DNA of 9,096 nt from an uncultured Magnetococcales bacterium (GCA_903913345.1 CAIWLA010000134.1:1-9096); one strand, 5' to 3'; shown: positions 1-7,158, counted from the first letter of the stretch. Made by a program: numbers and translations. Notes: generated from the letters alone by a model not told the origin.

Positions 1-366
1 GGGGCTGATGGGGGGGGGGCTTATGGGGGGGGGCTGATGGGGGGGGGACTGATGGGGGGGGGATCTGAGAGGGGGGGTGTTTATCCGGTCCAACTGGCTG
101 GCCTCTCGTGTTCTGATCTTCAATCGCCCATTGGCCAGGAGGCACGGCGGGCCACCGCGCTGTTTGTACGCAGGGGAATAGAGGTGGCTGTGTGGCGGGA
201 AGCAGAGGATAAGGCGATACTGGCCGATCTGTTCGACAGGGAGAACAGTTTGCTGAATCGACAACTGGTGCGTCAGGGTCTGGTCGAGACAACGGAGGAG
301 CGGTTTCGCGCCGACGAACAGGAGGCACGCTCTGCCCGGCGTGGCCTGTGGCAAAACCGTCAGTGA
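1..366 (+). CDS. Staphylococcal-nuclease-fold protein, 3' part (5' end outside window), probably catalytically degenerate
   Basis: The reading frame is open from base 1 to a TGA at 364-366, so the gene very likely begins upstream of the window; an in-frame ATG at 37 lies inside the repeat and is a poor start. The first 26 codons encode a Gly-rich low-complexity segment (ADGGG, AYGGG, LMGGG, LMGGG, SERGG). The rest matches the C-terminal two thirds of the SNase/thermonuclease fold: VQLAGL strand, helix with GQEARR, then LLNRQLVRQGLVE, and a closing EARSARRGLW helix, which is a family hallmark. The active site looks lost. Against S. aureus nuclease, R35 is Q, D40 is S, E43 is D, and the YGR carrying R87 is absent. 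This suggests a binding or structural role rather than a nuclease. It is convergent with recO, 36 bp away. The family call is fairly safe; the function is unknown. Confidence 0.65.
   Translation, partial: GADGGGAYGGGLMGGGLMGGGSERGGVYPVQLAGLSCSDLQSPIGQEARRATALFVRRGIEVAVWREAEDKAILADLFDRENSLLNRQLVRQGLVETTEERFRADEQEARSARRGLWQNRQ
4..78 (+). repeat. G-rich in-frame tandem repeat, five 15-nt units encoding XXGGG
   Basis: Five consecutive 15-nt units (4-18, 19-33, 34-48, 49-63, 64-78) each end in a G-rich block. The underlying motif is CTGAT (or CTTAT) followed by 9-10 Gs, decaying in the fifth unit. In the SNase-like frame they read ADGGG, AYGGG, LMGGG, LMGGG, SERGG. The CTGAT core sits one base earlier in the codon phase in units 3-4 than in units 1-2, which is the mark of past gain or loss of a G that was later compensated. 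Runs of 9-10 Gs can slip during replication and could form a G-quadruplex. The repeat touches the window edge, so its full length is not visible. Confidence 0.8.
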
Positions 367-402
367 CCGACGATCCTGACCGTTTTCGCCCTGTTCCCTG
401 GC

Positions 403-1218
403 CTATGCCGGCAAAAGAGAGTCCACCGGGTGCAGCCCAAGCATCTGCCGAAAGGGTGGGTCCGACAGCAAGGGTGCCTTGCCCAGTTGCACCAGACAGG
501 CCTGACCGATACGATACAAAACGGCCTTGTCCGTCCGGGGGAGACGGTCAAAATCTTCTGTCCATTCGAGATGTTGCAACACACCGTGCAAATGATTGCC
601 CAGGGGAAAGAGCCGGTGGCCCGCCTGCGCAGGATGCCCATGGATCGTCTGCCCAATATAGGGGGCAGCACAACGGTCACACACCACCTGTCCGCGTTTG
701 GCTGAAAAATAGGCCAGCCGTGCGGTGATTCCACACCCCGCACAACAATCGGTGCGCCAGCCATAGCCCAGGGCACGGATCAAGCGTCCCTGGCAGATGC
801 CCATCACCGACAACGGATCGGCCCCCGTATCCAAGCCATTCCAGGCCCACTCCAGCAGTTCAAATACATTCGGATTGGGTTCAAACGGCACCATGAAGCG
901 GTAAAGGATCTCCTGTGCCACCTGGGCGGCCAGCAGGGCGGTCGCCAAGTGCATCAAGCGATGCCGGGGGTGCATAATCTCCACAGAGGTCAGGGTGGAG
1001 AGACCCTGCGCAGAGCGGGCAGAACGGCCTATGACCACCGTATGAAAGCCGGCCAGTGCCGCCCGGTCCAACAGAACAGCAGACCGACCCGTTGCGCGAA
1101 CCCCACGGGCCACCGCCGCCAACAGCCCCCCCTGCCGGGTAAAACAGTGCAAAAGCAGAGAAGTCTCCCGGAACGGTGTGCGCCGCAGCACCAGGGCTTC
1201 ATCGGAACAACGCATCAT
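403..1218 (-). CDS. recO: DNA repair protein RecO
   Basis: RecO is the recombination mediator that, with RecR and RecF, loads RecA onto SSB-coated single-stranded DNA and anneals strands. The protein is about 271 residues, the usual family size. The N-terminal OB-fold begins DEALVLRRTPFRETSLLL, followed by GGLLAAVARGVR, both typical of RecO. The C-terminal helical part carries a complete four-cysteine zinc site: CAGC at about residues 159-162 and CDRC at about 180-183, as in the zinc-bearing RecO type. The frame is open further upstream, but the first matching start is one of two adjacent ATGs (1218 or 1215), preceded directly by GAGG. The start lies about 20 bp inside the end of era, so translation is probably coupled to era. 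It is the last gene of the minus-strand block and converges with the SNase-like gene. Confidence 0.93.
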   Translation of the reverse strand: MMRCSDEALVLRRTPFRETSLLLHCFTRQGGLLAAVARGVRATGRSAVLLDRAALAGFHTVVIGRSARSAQGLSTLTSVEIMHPRHRLMHLATALLAAQVAQEILYRFMVPFEPNPNVFELLEWAWNGLDTGADPLSVMGICQGRLIRALGYGWRTDCCAGCGITARLAYFSAKRGQVVCDRCAAPYIGQTIHGHPAQAGHRLFPLGNHLHGVLQHLEWTEDFDRLPRTDKAVLYRIGQACLVQLGKAPLLSDPPFRQMLGLHPVDSLLPA

Positions 1219-2251
1219 CCTCGGCGTCGCCCTGTCGCTTTTCCGGCGATGGATAGCCCAAATCACGCAACAGACCGGCATCTTCGCTCCAGTCCTTGCG
1301 TACCTTGACCCACAGTTTCAAAAAAATGCGTACCCCGAAAATCCGTTCCAACTCTGTGCGGGCTGACGAGCCTATCTGCTTCAACATGCTGCCCTTTTGG
1401 CCAATCACAATCCCCTTTTGAGACTCCCGCTCCACCAGAATGGTGGCCACCACATCCCATATCTCCTTCTCGCCAACCGGGATGCGTGGCTGAAACATGC
1501 TCAGCTTGACCGCCAGGGAATAGGGCAACTCCTTTTGCAGGTGCATGAACAGCTTTTCCCGGATCACCTCAGCCGCAAAAAATTGTTCCGGTTGGTCGGT
1601 CCACTGATCATCGGGAAAATAATGCGGACCTTCGGGCAGATGCGATGGCAACAGGGAGAGCAAATGGTCCACATTATAGCCCGTCAGGGCAGACAACGGG
1701 ATGACCGCCGCACAGGGCACATTCTGCAATGCCTGCAAATGGGCATAGAGTCTGGAATTTTCCAGACGATCCACCTTGTTCATCACCAGAAACAGGGCCG
1801 TCGAGGAGGGGGATGGCCCAGCGGATGTCTGGTCGTTGGACGGGTCATCTCTCTGGGGCAGACGCGCCAGAATCTCCCGATCCGCCTCCTGAATGCCCCG
1901 GTTGGCGTCCATGAAATAGAGGATGGCATCCACATCCTGGCAGGCGTCATAGGCCGTTCGCACCATGGCCTTGTTGAACAGGGAGTCACCGGGACGGTGA
2001 ATGCCGGGGGTGTCGAGAAAAATCATCTGGCACCCTGGCCGATGGCATACCCCCAGAATGCGGGTGCGGGTGGTCTGCGCCTTGGGGGTGACAATGGCCA
2101 CCTTGCGTCCCAATACCGCATTGAGAAATGTGGACTTTCCCGTGTTCGGTTGACCGGCAATGGCGACAAACCCCGATTTGAAGGGGGGCGTCTGCGTGCC
2201 CGGTTGGTCTCCCGCGCCAGAAGGCGAAGGGGATGAAGAGCGATTGGTCAT
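1199..2251 (-). CDS. era: GTPase Era
   Basis: Era is a GTP-binding protein that binds the 3' end of 16S rRNA and helps 30S subunit maturation at the membrane. The 350-residue product shows all GTPase motifs: G1 GQPNTGKS at 33-40 (the family usually has GRPNVGKS), the TTRTR switch I region near 60-64, G3 DTPG at 80-83, G4 NKVD at 158-161 and G5 SAL at 187-189. The C-terminal KH RNA-binding domain has VIGQKGSML at 282-290. The protein is about 50 residues longer than E. coli Era. The excess is a Ser/Pro-rich N-terminal tail (1-25), a Pro/Ser/Asp-rich loop before G4 (about 132-150) and an acidic C-terminal tail. The ATG overlaps the rnc stop as ATGA, with AGGAAG 10 bases upstream inside rnc, so coupling to rnc is expected. 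Confidence 0.97.
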   Translation of the reverse strand: MTNRSSSPSPSGAGDQPGTQTPPFKSGFVAIAGQPNTGKSTFLNAVLGRKVAIVTPKAQTTRTRILGVCHRPGCQMIFLDTPGIHRPGDSLFNKAMVRTAYDACQDVDAILYFMDANRGIQEADREILARLPQRDDPSNDQTSAGPSPSSTALFLVMNKVDRLENSRLYAHLQALQNVPCAAVIPLSALTGYNVDHLLSLLPSHLPEGPHYFPDDQWTDQPEQFFAAEVIREKLFMHLQKELPYSLAVKLSMFQPRIPVGEKEIWDVVATILVERESQKGIVIGQKGSMLKQIGSSARTELERIFGVRIFLKLWVKVRKDWSEDAGLLRDLGYPSPEKRQGDAEDDALFR

Positions 2252-3216
2252 GCGTGATTGGCTTCCTTTTCTGTCCCACTGGTCGATGCGTCGGCGGGTT
2301 CCCGTTCCTGGCCATTCAAGGGGGATGTCCGTCCGTCTGTTTCATGCTGCCCGTTTGTTTCATGCTGACCCTCTGTTTCATGCCGGTACAAGGCCGCATA
2401 AACCGCCTTGGCGGCGGCCTGTTCGGCGTTGCGTTTGCTGCGACCAAAGCCGATACAGGAGAAGGGATCGGGTTCCCCCATGCCTCGGTCCACCACACAG
2501 GCAATCTGGAAAACCCGTTCATGGGGCAGACCATCGATGGTGATCACCTGATAGTCGGGCAAGGGAAGTCCCGCGCCTTGCAGCCGTTCCTGGAGCATGG
2601 ACTTGTAATCCTTGTCCCATTGCCCTGGACGGCAGTCACTCAATACCTCTGCGAACAGGCGTTGGACCACCTCACAGGCGGCGGTGTAACCCCCATCGAG
2701 ATAAATGGCACCGAGCAGGGCCTCCACCGCATTACCCAGAAGCGATGTCTTGCCCCGGCCACCGCTCAACAACTCCCCCCGGCCCATATGCAGAAAACGG
2801 CCCAGCTGGTGGGTGTGGCTGATGCGGGCCAAAGACTGGGTGTTGACCAGTGCCGAACGCCAGTGGGAGAGGGCACCCTCCGGCTGGTCTGGAAAACGTC
2901 GAAACAGCCAATCCGAAATGGCCAGTCCCAGCACGGCATCGCCCAAAAATTCCAGTCGCTCATTGTGCCCGATACGGTCGGGAGGACGGCCATCCAGGGC
3001 AGAGGAGGGGAGTGACGACTCCCCTCCGCCCGGTCCGTCTTGCAAATAGGATCGGTGGGTCAGTGCGCGGCACAAAATATCCAGATGGGCAAAATGATAC
3101 CCCAACTGTTGCTGCAACGCCTCCAGGGAGGTATCCCGATCCATCGGTTCCCCCTCGTCTGGCGATTCATCGAGACCATCCGCCACCGCCTCATCCCGTG
3201 CAGGTGCAGAATCCAT
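2248..3216 (-). CDS. rnc: Ribonuclease III
   Basis: RNase III cleaves double-stranded RNA as a homodimer and processes the rRNA precursor. The signature HNERLEFLGDAVL lies at 84-96, with metal ligands E89 and D93. The second ligand pair reads GNAVEALLGA, so the usual Asp is N162, while E165 is kept. The dsRNA-binding domain runs from about 203 to 277 (DYKSMLQERLQ to the AEQAAAKAVYAAL helix). At 322 residues it is about 90 longer than E. coli RNase III. It has an acidic N-terminal extension (1-24), a roughly 20-residue Gly/Ser/Pro insertion between THRSYL and NERLEF, and a 45-residue hydrophilic tail containing HETxGQ repeats. An alternative start is the ATG at 3144 (residue 25), preceded by GAGGGGG, which would give the usual N-terminus. 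The stop overlaps the era start by 4 bp. Confidence 0.96.
   Translation of the reverse strand: MDSAPARDEAVADGLDESPDEGEPMDRDTSLEALQQQLGYHFAHLDILCRALTHRSYLQDGPGGGESSLPSSALDGRPPDRIGHNERLEFLGDAVLGLAISDWLFRRFPDQPEGALSHWRSALVNTQSLARISHTHQLGRFLHMGRGELLSGGRGKTSLLGNAVEALLGAIYLDGGYTAACEVVQRLFAEVLSDCRPGQWDKDYKSMLQERLQGAGLPLPDYQVITIDGLPHERVFQIACVVDRGMGEPDPFSCIGFGRSKRNAEQAAAKAVYAALYRHETEGQHETNGQHETDGRTSPLNGQEREPADASTSGTEKEANHA
2335..2388 (-). repeat. Three 18-bp tandem repeats in the 3' end of rnc (HETxGQ hexapeptides)
   Basis: Three units (2335-2352, 2353-2370, 2371-2388) share the core CTGTTTCATGC or TTGTTTCATGC on the plus strand. On the coding strand they read HETEGQ, HETNGQ and HETDGR in the C-terminal tail of RNase III, after the dsRNA-binding domain. 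The unit length is a multiple of three, so copy-number change would keep the frame. The third unit has diverged at its end. Confidence 0.85.
3004..3027 (-). other. Perfect 10-bp hairpin inside the rnc coding region
   Basis: GGAGGGGAGT and ACTCCCCTCC form a perfect 10-bp stem around a 4-base loop. It encodes GGESSLPS (residues 64-71), within the lineage-specific insertion just before the RNase III signature motif. No U-run follows, so it is not a terminator. It could be an RNA structure in the rnc message; whether it works as one is inference. Confidence 0.6.
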
Positions 3217-3224
3217 TGGACACC

Positions 3225-3251
3225 CTATTCCTTTTCAATCGACACCGCCAT
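3225..3251 (-). CDS. Possible 8-codon leader mini-ORF upstream of rnc
   Basis: In the 81-bp gap between the DUF4845 gene and rnc, an ATG at 3251 is preceded by the purine-rich GGAGGAGAGGAAGG. That is a better ribosome-binding site than the one in front of the rnc ATG at 3216. It opens a frame reading MAVSIEKE that stops with TAG at 3225-3227, 8 bases before the rnc ATG. Its close end next to rnc would allow reinitiation or coupling. It may equally be chance, or the purine-rich stretch may have another role. Confidence 0.25.
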   Translation of the reverse strand: MAVSIEKE

Positions 3252-3297
3252 GATCCTTCCTCTCCTCCATGGCCAAGACCAACCGTTTCAACCGGCA

Positions 3298-3696
3298 TCA
3301 ACTCTCCGTCTCGTAGACAAAGGCCCACTGTTCATGTCCATCCAGGATAAAGGTGCGATCTCCTATCCGTAATTCCAGCGGGACAAAATAATGGACGGTG
3401 ACCCGATAGCCATGGCCGATGGGCAAAATTTTGAACGTCTCCGGGGAGAGGGGGACGCGGGAGCGACCCAGTTCAAATTTGACCCGACGCTGCACCTCTT
3501 CCAGAGGCAATTGGGCATACTCCTTGACGACCCGATCGGCCAATTCGCGCAACAGAAAGCACTCGTAAATCTTGGGCAGCGTGTTGGCCGCCATGGAGAA
3601 GAAGGCACCCGCGAGACCGATCAGAAACAGGACGGTGACAAAAGAAAACCCCCCCGCTGGTCCAACCCACCGTGATGTCCGCCCAGATCCGTTCAC
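3298..3696 (-). CDS. DUF4845 family single-pass membrane protein
   Basis: This 132-residue protein has one N-terminal transmembrane helix (about 16-37, GGFSFVTVLFLIGLAGAFF) and a small soluble domain predicted to face the periplasm. The pattern of a hydrophobic N-terminus, a region of the ELADRVVKEY type, an EVQRRVKFEL helix and a final VHYFVPLELRIGD strand section fits the DUF4845 family. Genes of that family sit between lepB and rnc in many proteobacteria, exactly as here. The molecular function of the family is unknown to me. The start is a GTG at 3696, supported by AAGGAGG 9 bases upstream. It follows lepB by 20 bp and precedes rnc by 81 bp. Confidence 0.82.
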   Translation of the reverse strand: MNGSGRTSRWVGPAGGFSFVTVLFLIGLAGAFFSMAANTLPKIYECFLLRELADRVVKEYAQLPLEEVQRRVKFELGRSRVPLSPETFKILPIGHGYRVTVHYFVPLELRIGDRTFILDGHEQWAFVYETES

Positions 3697-3705
3697 CGGT
3701 TATGG

Positions 3706-3712
3706 CCTCCTT
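3706..3712 (-). promoter_or_regulatory. Strong Shine-Dalgarno deciding the GTG start of the DUF4845 gene
   Basis: AAGGAGG on the minus strand lies 9 bases before the GTG at 3694-3696 and within the gap after the lepB stop. No ATG fits this site, so it supports the GTG start. Confidence 0.75.
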
Positions 3713-3716
3713 GTGG

Positions 3717-4640
3717 TTATTTGATCGCCTGACCCATCCGCTCCCAACGCACAGTTCCCTCCTGATGATCCCAGGACCAGAAGAGGATCAACGCCTCGCC
3801 CACCAGACGATAGGCGGGCACAAAGCCCCAGACCCGGCTGTCATTGCTGTTGTCCCGATTATCACCCATGACAAAATAGTGGCCCGGCGGAACGGTGGTA
3901 TCGGTGCCATCCGAATAGGGAAAAGGCCGCACCAACACGGAATGGACCACCTCTTTCCCATCGGCAGAGGCAGGCAATTTTTCGGCCAGGCGCAGGGATT
4001 CCACCTCTTGCCCATGTTCATTCTTGTAAGAAAATTGACCGGTTGATTCATAACCCACCGGTTCACCGTTCAGATACAACCGTTTATTGCGATAGGTGAG
4101 ATGATCCCCCGGCAGACCGATGATCCGCTTGATATAATCCTTGCGGGGATCCTGGGGATATTCAAAGACCGCCACATCGCCCCGCCTGGGTCCGGTGCCC
4201 ATGCCAATACGCGCCTGCGTAAAGGGAATACGGTGCCCGTAAGCCATCTTGCTCACAAACAGATAATCGCCTACCAGCAACGTGGGAATCATGGATCCGG
4301 ACGGAATTTTGAATGGCTCAACGACAAAGGTTCGAACCACCAGGGCAATGCCCACTGCCATGGCGATGGCTTCATAGTATTCGACCCAAAGATCCTGTCT
4401 GGCAAAAAAACGTTTGCCGCCGATAAACATGAACAGGCTGACGGCGATCAAGGCTATTGCGGCCATCATGCCGAAGCTCAAAGAATCGTTCGGTTCACCC
4501 CCCGGTGCCGGTCCATCCCCCACCCCGTAAATACCCAGCATGAACAGGCCGGTCGCCAGAAGCAGGATACCGTGCCAGAGGTGTTTCCTCTCTCCCACCT
4601 CTCGGTGTCCTTCTGTTATTGAGATGTTCCGTTCATCCAT
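3717..4640 (-). CDS. lepB: Signal peptidase I
   Basis: LepB removes signal peptides from exported proteins on the outer face of the inner membrane, using a Ser-Lys dyad. The 307-residue product contains the catalytic serine in PSGSMIPTL (S116), the lysine in DYIKRIIGLPGD (K171), and the conserved GDNRDNSNDSRVWGFVP block at about 259-275. Three hydrophobic segments precede the catalytic domain (about 22-40, 57-74 and 91-108), one more than in E. coli LepB. With a cytoplasmic, charged N-terminus and the basic GGKRFFAR loop inside, this topology still puts the catalytic domain in the periplasm. The ATG at 4640 has GGGAG 7 bases upstream. It lies 35 bp after lepA, as in many proteobacterial lepA-lepB pairs. 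Confidence 0.96.
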   Translation of the reverse strand: MDERNISITEGHREVGERKHLWHGILLLATGLFMLGIYGVGDGPAPGGEPNDSLSFGMMAAIALIAVSLFMFIGGKRFFARQDLWVEYYEAIAMAVGIALVVRTFVVEPFKIPSGSMIPTLLVGDYLFVSKMAYGHRIPFTQARIGMGTGPRRGDVAVFEYPQDPRKDYIKRIIGLPGDHLTYRNKRLYLNGEPVGYESTGQFSYKNEHGQEVESLRLAEKLPASADGKEVVHSVLVRPFPYSDGTDTTVPPGHYFVMGDNRDNSNDSRVWGFVPAYRLVGEALILFWSWDHQEGTVRWERMGQAIK

Positions 4641-4675
4641 GCATTGGCTCCCACTTGTCCTTTAAAAAGGATGGC

Positions 4676-6490
4676 CTAGTCCACCCTGAGTACGGCCAGA
4701 AATGCCTCCTGGGGCACCTCCACCCGACCAATCTGTTTCATCCGTTTTTTGCCCGCCTTTTGCTTTTCCAGCAACTTTCTCTTGCGGGTGATGTCTCCCC
4801 CATAACATTTGGCCGTCACATTCTTGCGCAACGCCGTCACCGTCTCCCGTGCAATCACCTTGGCCCCGATGGCCGCCTGGATGGCCACTTCAAACATTTG
4901 CCGATGGATCACCTCGCGCATCCGCTTGACCAGGTCGCGACCGCGATTTTGACTCTTGTCCCGATGGACAATGACCGACAGGGCATCCACCGGTTCGCCG
5001 TTGATCAAAATGTCCAGTTTGACCATATCACCGGGACGGTATTCCAAAAATTCATAATCCAGAGAGGCATAGCCCCGCGAAAGGGACTTGAGACGGTCAA
5101 AAAAATCCATCACCACCTCGCTGAGTGGCATTTCATAGTGCAGCATGATGCGGGTGTCGGAAATATAGGACATATCCCGTTGCAGACCACGACGTTCCGT
5201 ACACAGCTGCATCACCGCGCCCAAATGTTCCGTGGGAACCAGAATGGAGGCCTTGATGAACGGTTCATCGATCCGTTCGTAACGCCCCGGAGGGGGCAAA
5301 TCGGCGGGATTATGGACCTCGATCAATACCCCATCGGTGCGCAATACCTGGTAGACCACCGTTGGAGCCGTGGTGATCAGGTCGAGGTCAAATTCCCGCT
5401 CCAACCGCTCCTGGACAATTTCCATGTGCAACAGCCCCAAAAAACCGCACCGACAGCCAAATCCCAGGGCGGGGGAGGTTTCCGCTTCAAAGTGAATGGC
5501 TGAATCGTTCAGGGAGAGTTTTTCGAGGGCATCCGTCAAGGCCTCATAGTCGGAGGCGACCACCGGATAGAGGCCAGCAAACACCATGGACTTGGCCTCA
5601 CGAAAGCCGGGCAATTGTTCGGTGGTGGGTCGGGAGGCATCGGTCATGGTATCGCCGACCCGGGCCTGGGAGACATCCTTGATCCCGGCCACGACAAACC
5701 CGACCTCTCCGGCAGAGAGGGAGGGCATATAGGTCATTTTGGGGGTAAAAACGCCCACCCCATCCAGGGGATAGTCCATGCCAACGCTGATCAGGCGAAT
5801 CTTGCGGGTCTTTTCCCCCGGTCCATGCGTCACCATTTTGCCATCATAGACCCGGACGAGGGAGATGACGCCCAAATAATTGTCGTACCAGGAGTCCACC
5901 ACCAACGCCTTGAGTGGGGCGTCCAGATGGCCGGTCGGGGGGGGGATCAGGGAGACCACTGCCTCCAGAATCTCACGAATGCCAATGCCCGACTTGGCAG
6001 AGGCCAGGACCGCCTGGGAGGCATCCAGACCGATGACATCCTCAATCTGTGCCCGGACCCGTTCCGGTTCGGCGGAGGGCAGATCAATCTTGTTCAGGAC
6101 GGGTACAATGGCCAGGTTGTGTTCCATGGCCAGATAGACATTGGCCAGGGTTTGCGCCTCCACACCCTGCACGGCATCCACCACCAGCAACGCCCCCTCA
6201 CAGGCGGCCAGCGAACGGGAAACCTCATAAGAAAAATCCACATGTCCAGGGGTATCGATCAGGTTCAGGATGTAGGTGCGACCATTCAACGCCCGATAGG
6301 TCAGGCGAACCGACTGGGCCTTGATGGTAATACCCCGTTCCCGTTCCAGATCCATACTGTCCAGGACCTGCTCGGTCATGTCGCGCGCTTCCAGGCCGCC
6401 GGTAAATTCGATCAATCGGTCAGCCAACGTGCTCTTGCCGTGATCAATATGGGCAATGATAGAAAAGTTACGAATATGGTCCAAGGACAT
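4676..6490 (-). CDS. lepA: Elongation factor 4 (LepA)
   Basis: LepA/EF4 is a translational GTPase that acts on the ribosome in initiation and elongation control. The 604-residue protein is full length for the family. Motifs seen: G1 AHIDHGKS at 13-20, RGITIKA switch I at 52-58, DTPGH at 79-83, NKID at 133-136, and a SAKSG block. The LepA-specific C-terminal domain ends with [20 protein letters not shown] and [11 protein letters not shown]. The N-terminus [10 protein letters not shown] fits the family, so the ATG at 6490 is chosen although no clear Shine-Dalgarno precedes it. Nine consecutive Cs on the coding strand (5937-5945) encode PPP. The gene lies 117 bp after the FliX-like gene and 35 bp before lepB. 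Confidence 0.98.
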   Translation of the reverse strand: MSLDHIRNFSIIAHIDHGKSTLADRLIEFTGGLEARDMTEQVLDSMDLERERGITIKAQSVRLTYRALNGRTYILNLIDTPGHVDFSYEVSRSLAACEGALLVVDAVQGVEAQTLANVYLAMEHNLAIVPVLNKIDLPSAEPERVRAQIEDVIGLDASQAVLASAKSGIGIREILEAVVSLIPPPTGHLDAPLKALVVDSWYDNYLGVISLVRVYDGKMVTHGPGEKTRKIRLISVGMDYPLDGVGVFTPKMTYMPSLSAGEVGFVVAGIKDVSQARVGDTMTDASRPTTEQLPGFREAKSMVFAGLYPVVASDYEALTDALEKLSLNDSAIHFEAETSPALGFGCRCGFLGLLHMEIVQERLEREFDLDLITTAPTVVYQVLRTDGVLIEVHNPADLPPPGRYERIDEPFIKASILVPTEHLGAVMQLCTERRGLQRDMSYISDTRIMLHYEMPLSEVVMDFFDRLKSLSRGYASLDYEFLEYRPGDMVKLDILINGEPVDALSVIVHRDKSQNRGRDLVKRMREVIHRQMFEVAIQAAIGAKVIARETVTALRKNVTAKCYGGDITRKRKLLEKQKAGKKRMKQIGRVEVPQEAFLAVLRVD

Positions 6491-6607
6491 AAGATGCGGT
6501 AGTCGGGGAGATAGGGTTGATGCCAGGTCGGGTCCGGTTTGATCTCACGGTGCACAGGGCGGGTGGCCACGGCTCGGCCAGATGCCCACCTGTTGCGATC
6601 CAGGAAC

Positions 6608-7069
6608 CTACTTATAATCCCCCCGATCGGTTTTAGCCAGTTCTACTGTGGCCAAAACGGCTGTTCGGTGCAACAATTCTCGTTCTTCGCCCTTTTCCGA
6701 GACGGATGAGAGGGTGCGCAGGGCATGGTCACGGGTTTCGCGCAGTCGCTCCCGTGCCGCATCCAGTCCGCCAACCCCGATGGAGGACTGCACCAGATCG
6801 TGCCCCAGGGCCGACAGGGAATCCAGCAATTCGTCGGTCGTTTCCAACTGTTCCCGCCGTTGATGGCGACCCGACTCCGAACCGGTCGTGCCAGGATCAA
6901 ACTGTATGGTCTGGATGACGGCAACCGTGTCCAACTCCCTGGCCCCGGAAACTTCCGCCAGTTGCCGGGCAAAAACTTCCCCCGCAACGGGACCGGTTAC
7001 CCTATTGTTGCCGGTTACTGCGGACCGGGCACTGGCTGTATCGCCTTTATCCACGCGGCGGATGGTCAT
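6608..7069 (-). CDS. fliX: FliX-like flagellar assembly regulator
   Basis: The 153-residue protein resembles FliX, the class II flagellar assembly regulator that in Caulobacter partners the sigma54 activator FlbD and links early basal-body assembly to later gene expression. Resemblance seen by eye: a disordered N-terminus with GPVAGEVFARQL, a basic RHQRREQLETTDELLDSLSAL segment like the FliX RR..LLDEL region, and a C-terminal helix ending LLHRTAVLATVELAK, close to the FliX ending ELRAAVELAK. The ATG at 7069 is preferred over the longer frame start at 7111 because GGGAG precedes it by 6 bases. No signal peptide or membrane segment is evident. No other flagellar gene is in the window, so the assignment rests on sequence pattern alone; an unrelated small helical protein remains possible. 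Confidence 0.6.
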   Translation of the reverse strand: MTIRRVDKGDTASARSAVTGNNRVTGPVAGEVFARQLAEVSGARELDTVAVIQTIQFDPGTTGSESGRHQRREQLETTDELLDSLSALGHDLVQSSIGVGGLDAARERLRETRDHALRTLSSVSEKGEERELLHRTAVLATVELAKTDRGDYK

Positions 7070-7158
7070 GAAGCTCTCCCAACGGCAATCTTGTGATGAA
7101 CAGTGTGGCACAAAGTGGCTTTGGCATCAAAAAAACGCCTCGGTTGCCCCACCTTTCA

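Noticed and set aside
1..78. CRISPR array at the left edge
   Set aside because: The units are contiguous 15-nt low-complexity repeats with no spacers.
1397..2236. 279-codon plus-strand open frame opposite era
   Set aside because: Shadow of era; no domain recognised and no separate ribosome-binding site stands out.
4641..4675. TCCTTTTTAAAGGA inverted repeat in the lepA/lepB gap as a terminator
   Set aside because: AT-rich short stem with almost no loop and no following T-run; lepA and lepB are probably cotranscribed.
4619..6502. Two long plus-strand open frames (294 and 295 codons) opposite lepA
   Set aside because: Antisense to a full-length, clearly conserved lepA; rich in His, Gln and Gly as expected for reverse-complement shadows.
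6491..6607. Terminator or promoter in the FliX-like/lepA gap
   Set aside because: Only a 5-bp TGGCC/GGCCA stem without a U-run, and no convincing -35/-10 pair; nothing can be supported in these 117 bases.
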